64,000 bases of DNA, from positions 215,559,565 to 215,623,564 of the forward strand of contig VDFB02358134.1 in assembly GCA_007258455.2 (NCBI GenBank), written 5' to 3'. This document shows, piece by piece, positions 23,166 through 33,602 of the stretch. Numbering within the stretch: the stretch's first letter is position 1; the number at the start of each line of letters is the position of its first letter. The translations under genes and the position numbers were made by a program. The DNA is from Sequoia sempervirens. Its lineage: Eukaryota > Streptophyta > Pinopsida > Cupressales > Cupressaceae. Below the pieces are notes generated by a model. That model was not told where the DNA came from and searched no databases. It worked only from the letters and a program-made list of their open reading frames with translations.

Positions 23166-23185
23166 AAAATTGCACAACATCACCT

Positions 23186-25000
23186 TACAAACTCAACCTA
23201 CAAAAGGGACAAACACAATGACTGCTAGTACCTCTATACCTCAAGTTAATACAACCATACCATCTGGCATACCTACATAGAGTACGAAAGTCCATATGTC
23301 TCCATTTGGTACATCTGGCATGACATCGGGATTTAATTTCACTATAGGGGCATCAACGTCCACTCCCTTCAGTCCTCTTGTTGGGAATAAAAGATCTAAA
23401 ACATCAACTTCTACACCAAATGTTAGTGTCACCAATACCATACCACAGTCAACAACCATACCTAGTGTTTGTTTCACTAGTACTATACTGCAAACTACAC
23501 AGAAAAGAGGAATTCCCTATTTCCAATATGGCAATTAGAATCCATTCTCCTAGATTGGTAGTCAAAATCCATTCTCCCAGATTGGCAGTCAAAATCCATT
23601 CACACAGATTTCGAATCAAAATCCATTCTCCCAAATTGGCAGTCAGAATCCATTCAGACAGATTCCAAGTCAAAACCCGTTCACACAGATTCTGAATCAG
23701 AATACATTCACCAACATTTTGAATCAAAATCCATATCAAATACCAACATTCAATCAAAACCCATCACGAGACTTTGGATTTCAGAATACATACATAGATC
23801 TGCATAATCTGCCCAACACATCATTAACCCAGGTTGATGTCTTGCAAACACAAATGCATGCACTACAAACACAAATTGATAACATGGCGGCGTCGACTAA
23901 GAACACCTTTTCAACAAAGGACATATGCCCATTTCCCTTTGATAAATCATTGTACATGACACCTTTCCCTCACGGGTATGTCATACTAAATCTTCCAAAG
24001 TACAATGGAAAACAAAATCTGATAGAACAGACAAGGTAATTTTCTACCATGTGCATAGATGTTGCTTATGATCCCACATATCTTATGAGACTATTTCCAA
24101 GAATTCTTGTAGGAATTGCACTTGAGTGGTTTTTAGGTCTAGACTATGGCATCAAATCATGGGGTGAATTGGCAGAGAAATTTGTTGAGAAATTCTCCTT
24201 CAACATAGACCACGAGATAAATATAGCAACCTTGTGTCACACAACACAAGATGAAGGAGAAAATTTCATTGCTTTCTTCCAAATATGGAGGACTATAGCC
24301 AGCCGGTGTCTTATCGAGATACCTAGAAAACAAAAAGTCACTATGTTCAAGGGAAACCTTCATGCAAAACTGAGTAACTTAAGGGTACATTGTTGCACAT
24401 TCTTTTCAAAACTAGTGGAAAAAGGGGTCATAATAGAAAATGATCTCATTGAAAAAGGAGAACTTAAGACACTGACATCTAACAGAAATCCAATAGTGCT
24501 AAACAACCCCAATGATAGGAAAAAAATTTGGTCTCGAAAAAAAAATGTTACCAATGATGGGGTAGTTGATGCTAAAACTATACAAGTGCGACCAATCATC
24601 ACATTAAGAGGACCTAACCCTTTTTCCAACACGCTTAATGCTATCAATCAACCTCCCAACACGGTCCAAAATACTCAACATCTACAACAATAGAGGAGGT
24701 TTCAAAAACATGATTTCACTCCCTTAGGGGAACCCATTAAGTTCGTATTTAAACAACTGTTAAAATACAATCTTATACAACTTCAAGAGCCAAGACAATA
24801 TGATCCAAGACACTTTAAACCAGTTTGGTGGGATGAAAATTCCTTTTTTTATTATCATAGAACTAAGGGACATAACCTACAAAATTATCGCCAACTAAAA
24901 AATATCATATAGGATCTTGTCGAGAAGAGAATTATTGAAGTTAGCGGATAGAAACAAAAGTCATCAAAAATTGATCATCAAGTCTTTTCTGATCCACTAC
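23186..25000 (+). pseudogene. gag of outer Tat element (main part)
   Basis: Plus strand, continuing the N-terminal piece at 18897. Order: a Ser/Thr-rich segment (23218-23520), seven 9-residue NPF repeats (23539-23727), a coiled segment (VDVLQTQMHALQTQIDNM), then the retrotransposon gag capsid domain (23930-24460: LMRLFPRILVGIALEWFLGL, SWGELAEKFVEKF). A zinc-knuckle region follows at about 24845-24895, where both Cys positions of the CxxHxxxxHxxxxC pattern read Tyr (FYYHRTKGHNLQNYRQLK), so it can no longer bind zinc. Stops include two TAGs at Gln positions in the first NPF repeat. The capsid closely resembles 61596-62555. Gag packages the element RNA into particles. Confidence 0.88.
23539..23727 (+). 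repeat. Seven 27-bp repeats encoding NPF(S/T)QI repeats in gag
   Basis: Units begin at 23539, 23566, 23593, 23620, 23647, 23674 and 23701, each 27 bp and in frame. Each encodes a variant of NPFSQIGSQ (NPFTQISNQ, NPFRQIPSQ and so on). The second Tat-like element lacks this array at the equivalent place. Confidence 0.92.
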
Positions 25001-25029
25001 ATGACCATGGGAAAGGAAATGTCCCTACT

Positions 25030-26420
25030 TTGAGTAACAAAACTAGTATGTCAACCAACTATGCAAATATCAAGCCTGATTATAATAGTGGAAAAATCAT
25101 TAATCACCTTCGCGTCGCCGATGAGAATATCAATACCATTACCATCAATACAACTCTCGAGTGTGCTATCAACACTCTTCATACTAAGATCACTATCCAA
25201 GGTCCTCCATCGCAGAAAACACCGCAAACTTCCAAGTTGCACTATAACCTACTTGATCAATTGGGGAAGACCCCAGCCCAAATCTCCATCTTGGAACTAT
25301 TACGTATCTCCCCTAAGCATCGATCTATTTTAGACAAAGCTTTACAAAGCACCACTATCCCTAATGATCTCGATGTCAATCATTTCTAGGAAATGGTAGG
25401 CTACTTGACCAATAATCATCATGCCACATTCTCTGAACAAGACTACACAACTGAAAAGACAAATCATAATGACCCTTTACATCTTGAAGTCCTTGTTGAT
25501 GACACCAAAGTTAGACGAGTTTTGATAGACGAAGGAGCAAGGTTAAATATGTGAACTTTAAAACTGATTAAGGCATTAGGTTTCTTGGAAGCATGCATAG
25601 ACACAACCAAAATTATTGTCATTAAGGCTTATGATGATGAGGAATGAAAATCTAAGGGGGTGGTAACACTTCCTATAAGAATTGGTCCTACAGTAATGGA
25701 GACAAAATTCTAGGTCTTGGATCTCACCCTTCCATACAACCTTCTGCTAGGCAGACCATGGATTCATGCCATGAAGGCATTCCCTTCCACATATCATCAA
25801 TGTCTCAAATTCCCTTACAATGGCACTGAGATAACAATAGATGGTGACCCAGATCCATTCCAATATTGCACCAATCTAAAAGAGATACCCCAACGCCAAG
25901 TACCAGTAAACTAGGAGGCTTCATCATCCAATTCATCTCACTATGTTGATCCTTCCACTCTCACTAGAACATCCACTTCACCTTCATTTCTTGCCACTCC
26001 TAGGGTTGAGATCCAAGACAAGGGTTGTGGAGAATATTACATGAAGACATATTATTGTGTTATCCATTTGATTCCTCCTAAGTCATATGGTTTACCTACA
26101 CTAGATAGGAGACAATCTATGGTTACTATACACATTCCTCCCACAACAACTTTCACTAAATGGGGAGAATTAAGCAAAGAAGCCATAAATATAGAAGATG
26201 TCACCTCCTGTTTGTATAGAGAAGATAATGAGGAACCTCTCTCACTTGCTCACATTCCTATAGATCTATATGGAAAAGGTTTCACAATCATGTAGAGCAA
26301 TGGATATAATGGACAGAGTGGTTTAGGCTTAAATCAAGATGGGATGATTGAACCAATCTTTGTTTCTTAGTGGCCAAAAGGCTTAGGGCTTGGGTTTCAA
26401 CCAATTCAGATTGGCATTCC
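25030..26420 (+). pseudogene. Protease and G-patch region of outer Tat element
   Basis: Plus strand, same frame as gag. The protease (about 25470-25860) has VLIDEGARLN as active-site region (Asp-Glu-Gly-Ala) and the C-terminal [20 protein letters not shown], the GRPWIHA signature common in Tat/Ogre-like elements. A G-patch-like segment follows at about 26290-26350 (GYNGQSGLGLNQDGMIEPI). Stops include TAG at 25551 (TGG or CAG expected) and several others. Protease cuts the polyprotein; the G-patch is a glycine-rich nucleic-acid-associated module. Confidence 0.82.
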
Positions 26421-27360
26421 TAGTACCACATCACCCTTAATCAAGGAAGTAAGTTCTTCAGATGATATTGAGACCTCTCACAAACCATCCGACAAACACT
26501 ACTATGACTCCCCTGACTCAAACGAATATGAGTGGGATTCCCTATCCTCCACCTCTTCCATGAACCTTGACAAGCTATTTGGAGAACTTGACTTAATGTT
26601 GAAATCCTCACCAAATCCATTGAATTCCTGTCCACCAAAGAATATGACAAAGGAGGAATGGTTTAAACATTACTATTGGGAATCTCTTGATCCTATCTCT
26701 TGGAAACCTGATACATCTATTTGAGATAACCAAAACTTGGCATTAGGCCCACTAGTGCCACCTCTTAATCCACCTAGATCTAAACCAAAGAGCAAAAAGG
26801 ACTTAGTACAAGAATTTTGTGACCATATGAACAAATCAGTCCTTACCTTGACTCTGTTAAACTTTGACAACTCCAATGATGACATGCCCTTAGTTTATCC
26901 CCAACTCATTGATTGGGACCAACAAGACACACCCGTCTTAGACATTTTTGAGAACAATGAAGCAATTGCTGAGTTTCTAGGACTAAGGGAAGGCATACCT
27001 AGTGGTGATCACAAGGTTGGTTTTACAATTGACTTGGACAACAAAGAATATTTTAGTGAATCTGTTCAACCCTCCACTGGTAAAAATGAGAAAAGGAATA
27101 AAAAAGATAAAAAAGATGAGTCTCTAGGTGAAAACCGAAAGGTGCCTCTAGACAATAAAAAAGAAAAAATAAAGGACGCATCCAAAGGCGAAAACCTCTC
27201 TGAGGAACCTAAGGATGGAGGTTTGAACATTCTCCCCTTTGCACAGGAAAGGTCACCCATGCTCATTGAAGAATTAGTAGAGGTCAACATAGGCACAAAA
27301 GAGAATCCTCAACTAGTTTATTTTATAGCGTCATTGACAAAACAAAAGTAGCCAAAATTC
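26420..27360 (+). pseudogene. Charged linker between protease and RT of outer Tat element
   Basis: Open from 26737 to 27351 in the pol frame (204 codons). It begins with LGPLVPPLNPPRSKPKSK, has a middle acidic part (LIDWDQQDTPVLDIFENN) and a Lys-rich tract (EKRNKKDKKDESLGENRK), and ends at RSPMLIEELVEVNIGTKENP. No enzymatic motif. Its position and in-frame continuity suggest a pol spacer that leads into the RT N-terminus. It could contact the RT or template, but this is inference. Confidence 0.6.
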
Positions 27361-27890
27361 CACAACTTCTTCACATAGAGACAGATAAATTTTTCCTGGT
27401 CATATGCAGACATGCTTGGGCTAGATCTTGAACTTGTTCTACATCACTTTCCCTTACAACCAGGTGTAAAACTAGTGAAACAAAAATTGAGGAAAATGCA
27501 CCCACATATTGCCTTACTAGTCAAGGCAGAACTCAAGAAACTGTTAGACGTTTGTTTCATTAGATCAATCGACTATACAAATTGGATTTCCAATCTTTTA
27601 CTAGTCACTAAACCAACAGGGGGCATCCACATCTACACAAATTTCAGAAATATCAACAAAGCTTTCCCTAAGGATGACTTCCCTTTTCCTAACATAGACA
27701 TGATAGTGGACATGACAGCAGGGTATGAGATGTTGTCCCTTATGGATGGATTTTCAGGGTATAACCAGATCAGAATTGCAACTGAAGACCAACCTAAAAT
27801 AGTTTTCACATGTCCTTGGGGAACGTATTGCTAGAATGTTATGCCCTTCGGACTCAAGAATGCTGGAGCAACCTATTAGCGTGCCATGAC
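27361..27890 (+). pseudogene. Reverse transcriptase of outer Tat element, N-terminal half
   Basis: Plus strand. It runs from YADMLGLDLELVLHHFPL through the fingers (WISNLLLVTKPTGGIHIYTN), LMDGFSGYNQIRIATEDQPK and VFTCPWGTYC to MPFGLKNAGATY. TAG stops at 27832-27834 (Trp position) and 27877-27879 (Gln position) are the only breaks in this half. It is cut at 27890 by the copia element, 5 bases after the start of the ATGAC duplication, and resumes at 35147. Confidence 0.92.
27886..27890. repeat. Target site duplication (left) of the copia element
   Basis: ATGAC directly before the LTR; identical bases at 35147-35151 after the other LTR. Confidence 0.95.
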
Positions 27891-29434
27891 TGTAAGGAAA
27901 ATTAGATGCGGAAAATAATTCTCCTAAAGTCAATACCTCAGGAAAGAATGTAGATACACTTTAAAATTTACAATTACAGTCAAGTTAAGATGCTCTATGA
28001 AACATATTTCAAAAACAGAGTATTTGACAAACATACATGAACACCAGATATATGTGGGAAAACCCTTATGGGAGAAAAACCCACCACACCAGGAGAAATC
28101 ACTTTGTATTATAGTAATAAGGATTAAATACAATTGTCAGACTTATCTTTCCGGTGTCTAATTTATAGCAGCATCCACCATGAACAATAATGCATAGGAA
28201 CCTTTTCTCTTTACAGTCTTTTCAGAATCAAATTCACACTGATACAGTTTGAACTCTTCACTCTCTACAATTGATCGAACCAACCTCCTACAAAACTACA
28301 AACACATAGTATATCTCTATTGCTCCATGCCCATCGAGCTTCCTCACAGAATCATCACAGTGAACAAACTCCCAATGGTTCCAATTCGGCTTCTTTGATT
28401 CATCCACGAGATTCCACGTATGATAGTCAGATGGTCAACAAAATTCGTAATGCACTGGCATCTCGGTGAGACACTAATAGTATCTCGCCGATGCCACATA
28501 TACTTCATATCGATGTTGCCAAGAGCCTCTATAGTTTCCAAGATGTTATATCGAGCTCCAAGAGATACATCGAGTCATTACATAGTCGCCCTGACCTATT
28601 GCTTTCGTTAGGTCATAGCAAGTCACTAAAGTTATACCAAAGACACAAGTCATATCGGGCTCCAAAGGATAGTTGGCAAGACTTTGTCTATCGCCAAGCG
28701 GTCTCATAGAACAACTTGAGTTATACCAAAAACATACACCTGTCGGCCAGACAATCGGCTTTCACCGAGACATCATACCGAGATCCATATGTTTCACTGA
28801 TGACCAACTATCGCCAAGAGCTACCCCTATAGCCATCGACTATCGGCAAGACATTCACCATTGTTGAGAGGTTTCTCTGATAGCTTTAAGTTACCCCGAA
28901 GATTCTTCAACATCAGCGAGACTCACCACAGTCACTAAGACTTCTTACCGAAAACACAGTGTTCCACCGATGACCACCATTCGACAAGAGTTACACCGAA
29001 GACTAACACTTAAGTCTTTGTCGCTAAGACATATCCACATCGGTAGGACATCTTACCAATGACATTTCCTTCGGCCAAGTCTCCTCGATGAATAGGAAAC
29101 AAACACTGTCGACGTAACATTTTCTTTCACGGTGACTTCTCACTGAGAACCTTTAGCTTAACTAAAGACCACAGTCGCCAAGAGTCTCCCTGATGCACGA
29201 TTGAATGGACTTTCAGCCAAAGGTCTCCCGAGTGCTATAAGGTCATAATGAATACATCATGCTACAGTGAAAGACTTCTCAGTTTACAAATTGGCAAGAT
29301 AGTAATAAGCTCACAACGACCTAGTCAGAACTGAATAAAGCAATCTGCTAGTCGGCAAGACATGGAACCTATCACACCGACTTGGCACTCATGGAGGTTT
29401 TAGCCTGTATTGTTTGAGGCACATATTTCCAAGA
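27891..29434 (-). repeat. 3' LTR of the copia element
   Basis: 1544 bp, the same length as the other LTR, with scattered substitutions. It contains the inverted repeat at 28457-28495 and many degenerate TCGGCAAGAC/CACCGAGAC words. On the plus strand it starts TGTAAGGAAAATTAG and ends CAAGA (CAACA in the other copy). Confidence 0.96.
28412..28495. promoter_or_regulatory. LTR block with 39-bp inverted repeat, shared with the gypsy element 2 LTRs
   Basis: 28457-28495 is an imperfect inverted repeat: GGCATCTCGGTGAGACACT pairs with the following TATCTCGCCGATGCC. The bases CATCTCGGTGAGACACT (28459-28475) are identical to 47496-47512 in a Ty3/gypsy LTR. Upstream ATTCCACG and GGTCAA words also correspond. 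A role as an enhancer or protein-binding palindrome is inference. Confidence 0.6.
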
Positions 29435-29446
29435 ATCTCCCACTTG
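29435..29446 (-). other. Polypurine tract of the copia element
   Basis: Reads AAGTGGGAGA on the minus strand, directly before the 3' LTR, as is usual for plant copia elements. Confidence 0.85.
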
Positions 29447-29526
29447 ATGAAGATCATATAGGCACCTCTAGAGCACAACATAACTTACTAAAAATCATGG
29501 GCACTAAGGCCCATTAAAATGGCACA

Positions 29527-29970
29527 CTACCTGAACTTGTCTATGCTCACTGGCTTCGTCAATGAATCTACAACATTCTCCAAAGTATCAACCTTTTCCA
29601 AACTAACCTTTCCATCCTCAACCATATCTCGTACAAAGTGGTACTGTACATCAATATGTTTCATCCTGGCATGGAAAGTAGGGTTCTTTTCCAGACAAAT
29701 TGCACTCTGACTGTCACATAAAATAGTTATTTCCCCTGCATCAAAACCAATGTTAGAATGCAAATGTTTCAACCATACAACTTCTTTACAAGCATGAGTG
29801 GCTACCATGTATTCAGCCTCCATAGTGGACAAAGCGACTACAACCTGCTGCTTACTCATTCAACTCACTGCACCACCATTCAACATAAAAATATATCCAC
29901 TGGTGGACCTCCTGCTGTCAATGTCCCTTGACCAATTAGAATCAACATAACCATGAATGCTAAGAGTCCT
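29527..29970 (-). pseudogene. RNase H of the copia element
   Basis: Minus strand. GYVDSNWSRDIDSRRSTSGY opens the domain (first Asp), ALSTMEAEYMVATHACKEVV carries the Glu, ILCDSQSAICLEKNPTFHAR the next Asp, and KHIDVQYHFVRDMVEDG the C-terminal block. It degrades RNA in the RNA-DNA hybrid during reverse transcription. A TGA at the Trp position before MSKQQ (29860) and a TAG at about 29968 break it. The reading frame matches the upstream RT. Confidence 0.93.
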
Positions 29971-31248
29971 CTATGATTCAATCGAATTCCCATGGTAACA
30001 CAAAGAAAAATCTAAAGTTCCCTTCAAATACCTAAACACTCTCTTCATAGCATCCCAATGCGTTCTTCCTGGATTAGCCATAAATTGACTAAGTACTCCC
30101 ACTAGTTGGGCAATGTCTGGCCTTGTACAGACCATTGCATACATAAGACTACCTACTGCACTTGCATAGGGTACACTGGTCATGTCCATCTCAGTAGGAG
30201 ATTTTGGACAGTCCTCAACAGATAGCTTCATTCCATGCATGACTGGGACCACTACCTGTTTGCAATCATTCATACAAAATCTCTCAAGAATAGTTCTGAT
30301 ATACTTACTCTGACTGAGCCATAGTTTTCTATTCTTCCTATCCCTAGTTATCTCCATCCCCAGAATATACCTTGTTGCACCAAGATCCTTCATTTCGAAC
30401 TTAGCAAACAACTGAGACTTAAGATCAGAAATCATTAGCTTGCTATTTCCTATGAACAACATATCATCAACATAAAGAGCAATAACAAGTACTTGATCAC
30501 TTTCAACTTTATAATATACACAGTGATCAAATTTTGATCTCACAAATCCCAAAGATAATACAAATGTATCAAATTTTTGGTACCACATTCTAGGTGACTA
30601 CTTTAACCCATAGAGAGACTTCTTTAATTTGCATACCAGCTTTTCTTTACCTTTCTCAACAAAGTGCTCAGGCTGGGACATATAGATTTCTTCTTCAAGA
30701 TCACCATGAAGAAATGTTGTCTTCACATCCATCTGTTCAACCTCTAAGTCATACGCTACTGCAAGTGACAAAAGAAATCTAATGGACGTCTTTGCTATAG
30801 GAGAAAATATTTCCCCATAATCGATTCCCTCTACCTAGGAATAACCCTTTGCAACCAGTCTTTCCTTATACTTTTCTACACTGCCATCCAGACCAATCTT
30901 TTTCTTAAATACCCATTTGCAACCAATAGCCTTTCTGCCTTTAGGCAAGGGCACCAGACTCCAGGTTTCATTCTTATCTAAAGATGCCATCTCTTCTTCC
31001 ATGGCTTCCAACCAAGAATCTGAATCAGACATTTTAAATGCCTCTTTCATAGTCCCAGGCTCATCAGTACTAGAAATAAAAGCATAGGCACAAGTAGAAT
31101 CAATCAATGAGAACCCATACCTATATGGTTTTTTTCTTTCTCGGGTTGATCTCCTCACTTGCTGAGGCTGAGGTTCTTCTTCTTCAGAACTTTCAGAACT
31201 GCTCAAGCTCTCCTTAGTTTCAGGTACATTTTGAATTTCCAATTCCAA
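29971..31248 (-). pseudogene. Reverse transcriptase of the copia element
   Basis: Minus strand, one frame. It starts after a charged, Ser/Glu-rich linker (ESLSSSESSEEEEPQ). RT blocks: WLEAMEEEMASLDKNETW, GCKWVFKKKIGLDGSVEKYK, DVKTTFLHGDLEEEIYMSQP, and the catalytic ALYVDDMLFIGN (YVDD). TAG stops fall at Gln positions after VAKGYS (30832-30834) and after SLYGLK (30598-30600). There are no frameshifts. The RT copies the RNA genome from the Met-tRNA primer. Confidence 0.95.
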
Positions 31249-31308
31249 TTTCTTAGGTGTAGGAGGAATTATTGCTACATCCTTATTGTTATCTGACTTT
31301 GTCTCTGA

Positions 31309-32442
31309 CTACAGATCCAAAGTGGAAGGTTTCAGCTCACGAAAGATTACACTTCTGCTGTATACAACCTTCTCTATATTAGGATTCCAAAGCTTGTATC
31401 CTTTTACGACAGCGCTATAGCCAATGAAAATACATTTGACAGCCTTGTTCTCCAATTTAGATCTTTTCACATCCAACACATGAGCATATGCCTCACAGCC
31501 AAAAACACGAACATGTCTAAGTGAGGGCTTCTTACCAGACCACACTTCTAAAGGTGTTTTCTCAACAAGAGTAAAATTTGGAGAACGATTGATTAAATAA
31601 CATGCAGTAGATACAGTCTTAGCCCAGAATTTCTCCTCCAAGCTAGCACTACAGAGCATGCTTCGTGCTCTCTCCATCACTATCCTATTGAACCTTTCAG
31701 CAACTCCATTCTGCAGTGGAGTATAAGGTGTAGTCTTATGTTTTTTGATTCCATGGTCTTTATAGTATCTTTCAAATTCATTAGAACAAAATTCACCGCC
31801 ATTATTAGTCCTTAAGCATTTTATTTTCCTACCAATCTAATTTTCAACAAGGTTCTTAAATTCCTTAAATCGACTGAACACTTCTGATTTACTTTTCAAG
31901 AAATAAACAAATTCTCTTCTTGAATAATTATCAATGAACGATACACAGTATCTTGATTTAGATAAATAAGGAACATCTACTAGACCAAACACATCTGAAT
32001 GAATATAGTCTAACAAACTAGAAGATTTATGAGGATTGGAATAAAATGAAACACGGTGCTGCTTTCCATATATACAGTGTTCACAGAATTCAAATTCAAG
32101 ATTACAACCTTCAAGCCCCTCAACTAGGTTTTTATTCTTCAAGGTTTTTAAAACTTTTTCTCCTATGTGGGCTAACCTATGATGCCAAAGCATAGTCTTC
32201 TCTGTAGGAAGTTTTACTTCCATAGAGTTTACAAAATTAGGGATATTTCCCTCTTTACCTTCACGAGCAGCTTTCAGTGACTTTCCAGAGACATTGTTAC
32301 ATTGAACAGCCTGTGCATCCAGCTTGTGCAGGGTACCAATTCGAGCACCTCTAGCCAGCATCATTGAACCTCTAGTCATCTTGTAGCCACTTCCAGAGAA
32401 CATAACTTGTACACCAATATCATTTAGCATACTTATAGACAA
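31309..32442 (-). pseudogene. GAG-pre-integrase and integrase of the copia element
   Basis: Minus strand. The HHCC zinc region is intact (WHHRLAHIGEKVL ... CEHCIYGKQHR). The core has HSDVFGLVDVPYLSKSRY with the first Asp, and YTPLQNGVAERFNR keeps the Glu. The second catalytic Asp is Asn (RTNNGGEF at about 31790), a G-to-A change that would inactivate it. A TAG sits at the Gln position after LVEN (31834-31836), another at 31306-31308. The C-terminal part runs to GYKLWNPNIEKVVYSRSVIF. Confidence 0.93.
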
Positions 32443-32445
32443 TAG

Positions 32446-33487
32446 ATTTCAAGCCAGACCTGGTATGTGCATAACATTATTAATTCCCTTTACTCTGCCA
32501 TCAGGGAATTGTATCCTGACTCTTCCATGACCAACAATCTCCAAAGTTGAATCACTTGCTAGATACACCTTTCCACCATCGTATTCTTCATACTTTGTAA
32601 ACCATTCTCTGTGAGATGTCATGTGGAACGATGCTCCAGAATCAATCAGCCAGACATCATCGGATGCCTGAGTTGCCAAGGCTACAATGAAGGTGTCACC
32701 ATTACTATGAGAAGAACCATTATCAGAAGAGCCCTTCTTCTTCTTTTTCTCCTCTTTACAATCCCCTCGGACATGACTAGGTTGCCCATAGTTCCAACAC
32801 TTCACCTTGGACTTCTTGCCAGGAGACTTTGATCTCCCCTCTGATTTCAATTTGGACTTCTTGTCCTTCTTTCCTTTCTCCTTCGGTCTTCCTCTGACAG
32901 CAAGAGCTTCCTTCGCCATCTCAGAAGATTTCTTTCTCATCTCTTCTGACAACAAAGATGCAACAACATCTTCCATCTTGAAACTAGATGTTGTACTCCC
33001 AATCATCATCACCAGATGATCCCATGAGTCTGACAAAGAACATAATAGAAGCATACAGTGATCCTCTTCTTCAGTCTTCACACCAACAGATGTCAATTGA
33101 GCAAGCCGCATATTAAATGCATTCAAATGATCAGCTATAGACCCTCCTTCCTCCATTCTCAAAGAGTATAGTTTCTTCCTCAGGAATAGTTTATTCACCA
33201 AGGACTTCCCCTGATAAATAGATGCCAGTCTCTTCCACAAGGAAGATGTAGTCTTCTCCTCATGCACATTCAGAAGCATTGAGTCTACCAAGCAGAGCCT
33301 TATCAACCCCTTAGACTTCCTATCTGCAAGGTCCCAATCTTCTTGCTTCATGCCTTGTAGGTTTCACTCCAGCCACAACAATCCAAAGATCATGGTCAAC
33401 AAGAAGATCCTCCATCTTGAGTTTCCACAACTTGAAGTTACTGCCATTGAATTTCTCTATTTCAAACTTTCTAGATGTACTAGCCAT
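32446..33487 (-). pseudogene. gag and protease of the copia element
   Basis: Minus strand. The likely start is Met at 33485-33487 (MASTSRKFEIEKFNGSNF); a 1-base indel near 33355 shifts into the frame open from 33351. The UBN2-type gag has LWKRLASIYQGKSLVNKLFL and ADHLNAFNMRLAQL, followed by a Lys-rich tract. The zinc knuckle CWNYGQPSHVRGDC has Tyr where the second Cys should be. Protease: VWLIDSGASFHMTSHREWF with the Asp-Ser-Gly active site. A TGA (CGA expected) at 32446-32448 ends the frame before the integrase. Confidence 0.93.
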
Positions 33488-33580
33488 CTTAATCTATAAT
33501 TAGAAATTGACAAACTATACAAGACTCCCACTGAATAGAATTGACACAAAAAACCCAACGTACCCACAAGGATAACACAA

Positions 33581-33600
33581 CTAGCCAGGCTCTGATACCA
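33581..33600 (-). other. Primer-binding site (initiator Met tRNA) of the copia element
   Basis: On the minus strand this reads TGGTATCAGAGCC, two bases inside the 5' LTR end: the standard copia primer site for initiator Met tRNA. Confidence 0.93.
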
Positions 33601-33602
33601 CT

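Larger units (their letters stand above)
19138..23180 (-). mobile_element. Complete single long repeat unit (solo-LTR-like), 4.04 kb
   Basis: Starts ATTGATGATGTTTT and ends TTGCACAACAT, inside a CACCT duplication in the gag of the outer element. Its left end matches 15944 onward, and its right end (GAGGGTCCCTGCC, GTGTGTGTG, GCACAA) matches the right end of copy 1 near 7960-8042. It holds a minus-strand Lys/Glu-rich ORF (20290-21300), a 100-bp tandem repeat (21801-22030) and otherwise non-coding AT-rich DNA. No polymerase or integrase is present. It behaves like a solo LTR of about 4 kb, or a small non-autonomous element. Its termini are not the usual TG...CA unless the edges are shifted by 2-3 bases, which would spoil the exact duplication. 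Confidence 0.65.
19133..23185. repeat. CACCT target duplication flanking the nested 4-kb unit
   Basis: CACCT occurs at 19133-19137 and 23181-23185, exactly bracketing 19138-23180. The spacing of 4048 bp accounts for the frame change between the two gag pieces. Confidence 0.75.

Noticed and set aside
23449..23757. Minus-strand repetitive frame (EWILTANLGEW...)
   Set aside because: Antisense shadow of the in-frame NPF repeats in gag.
28440..29400. CRISPR-like array of short spaced repeats in the copia LTR
   Set aside because: Repeats are degenerate and irregularly spaced, the setting is a plant LTR and there are no cas genes.
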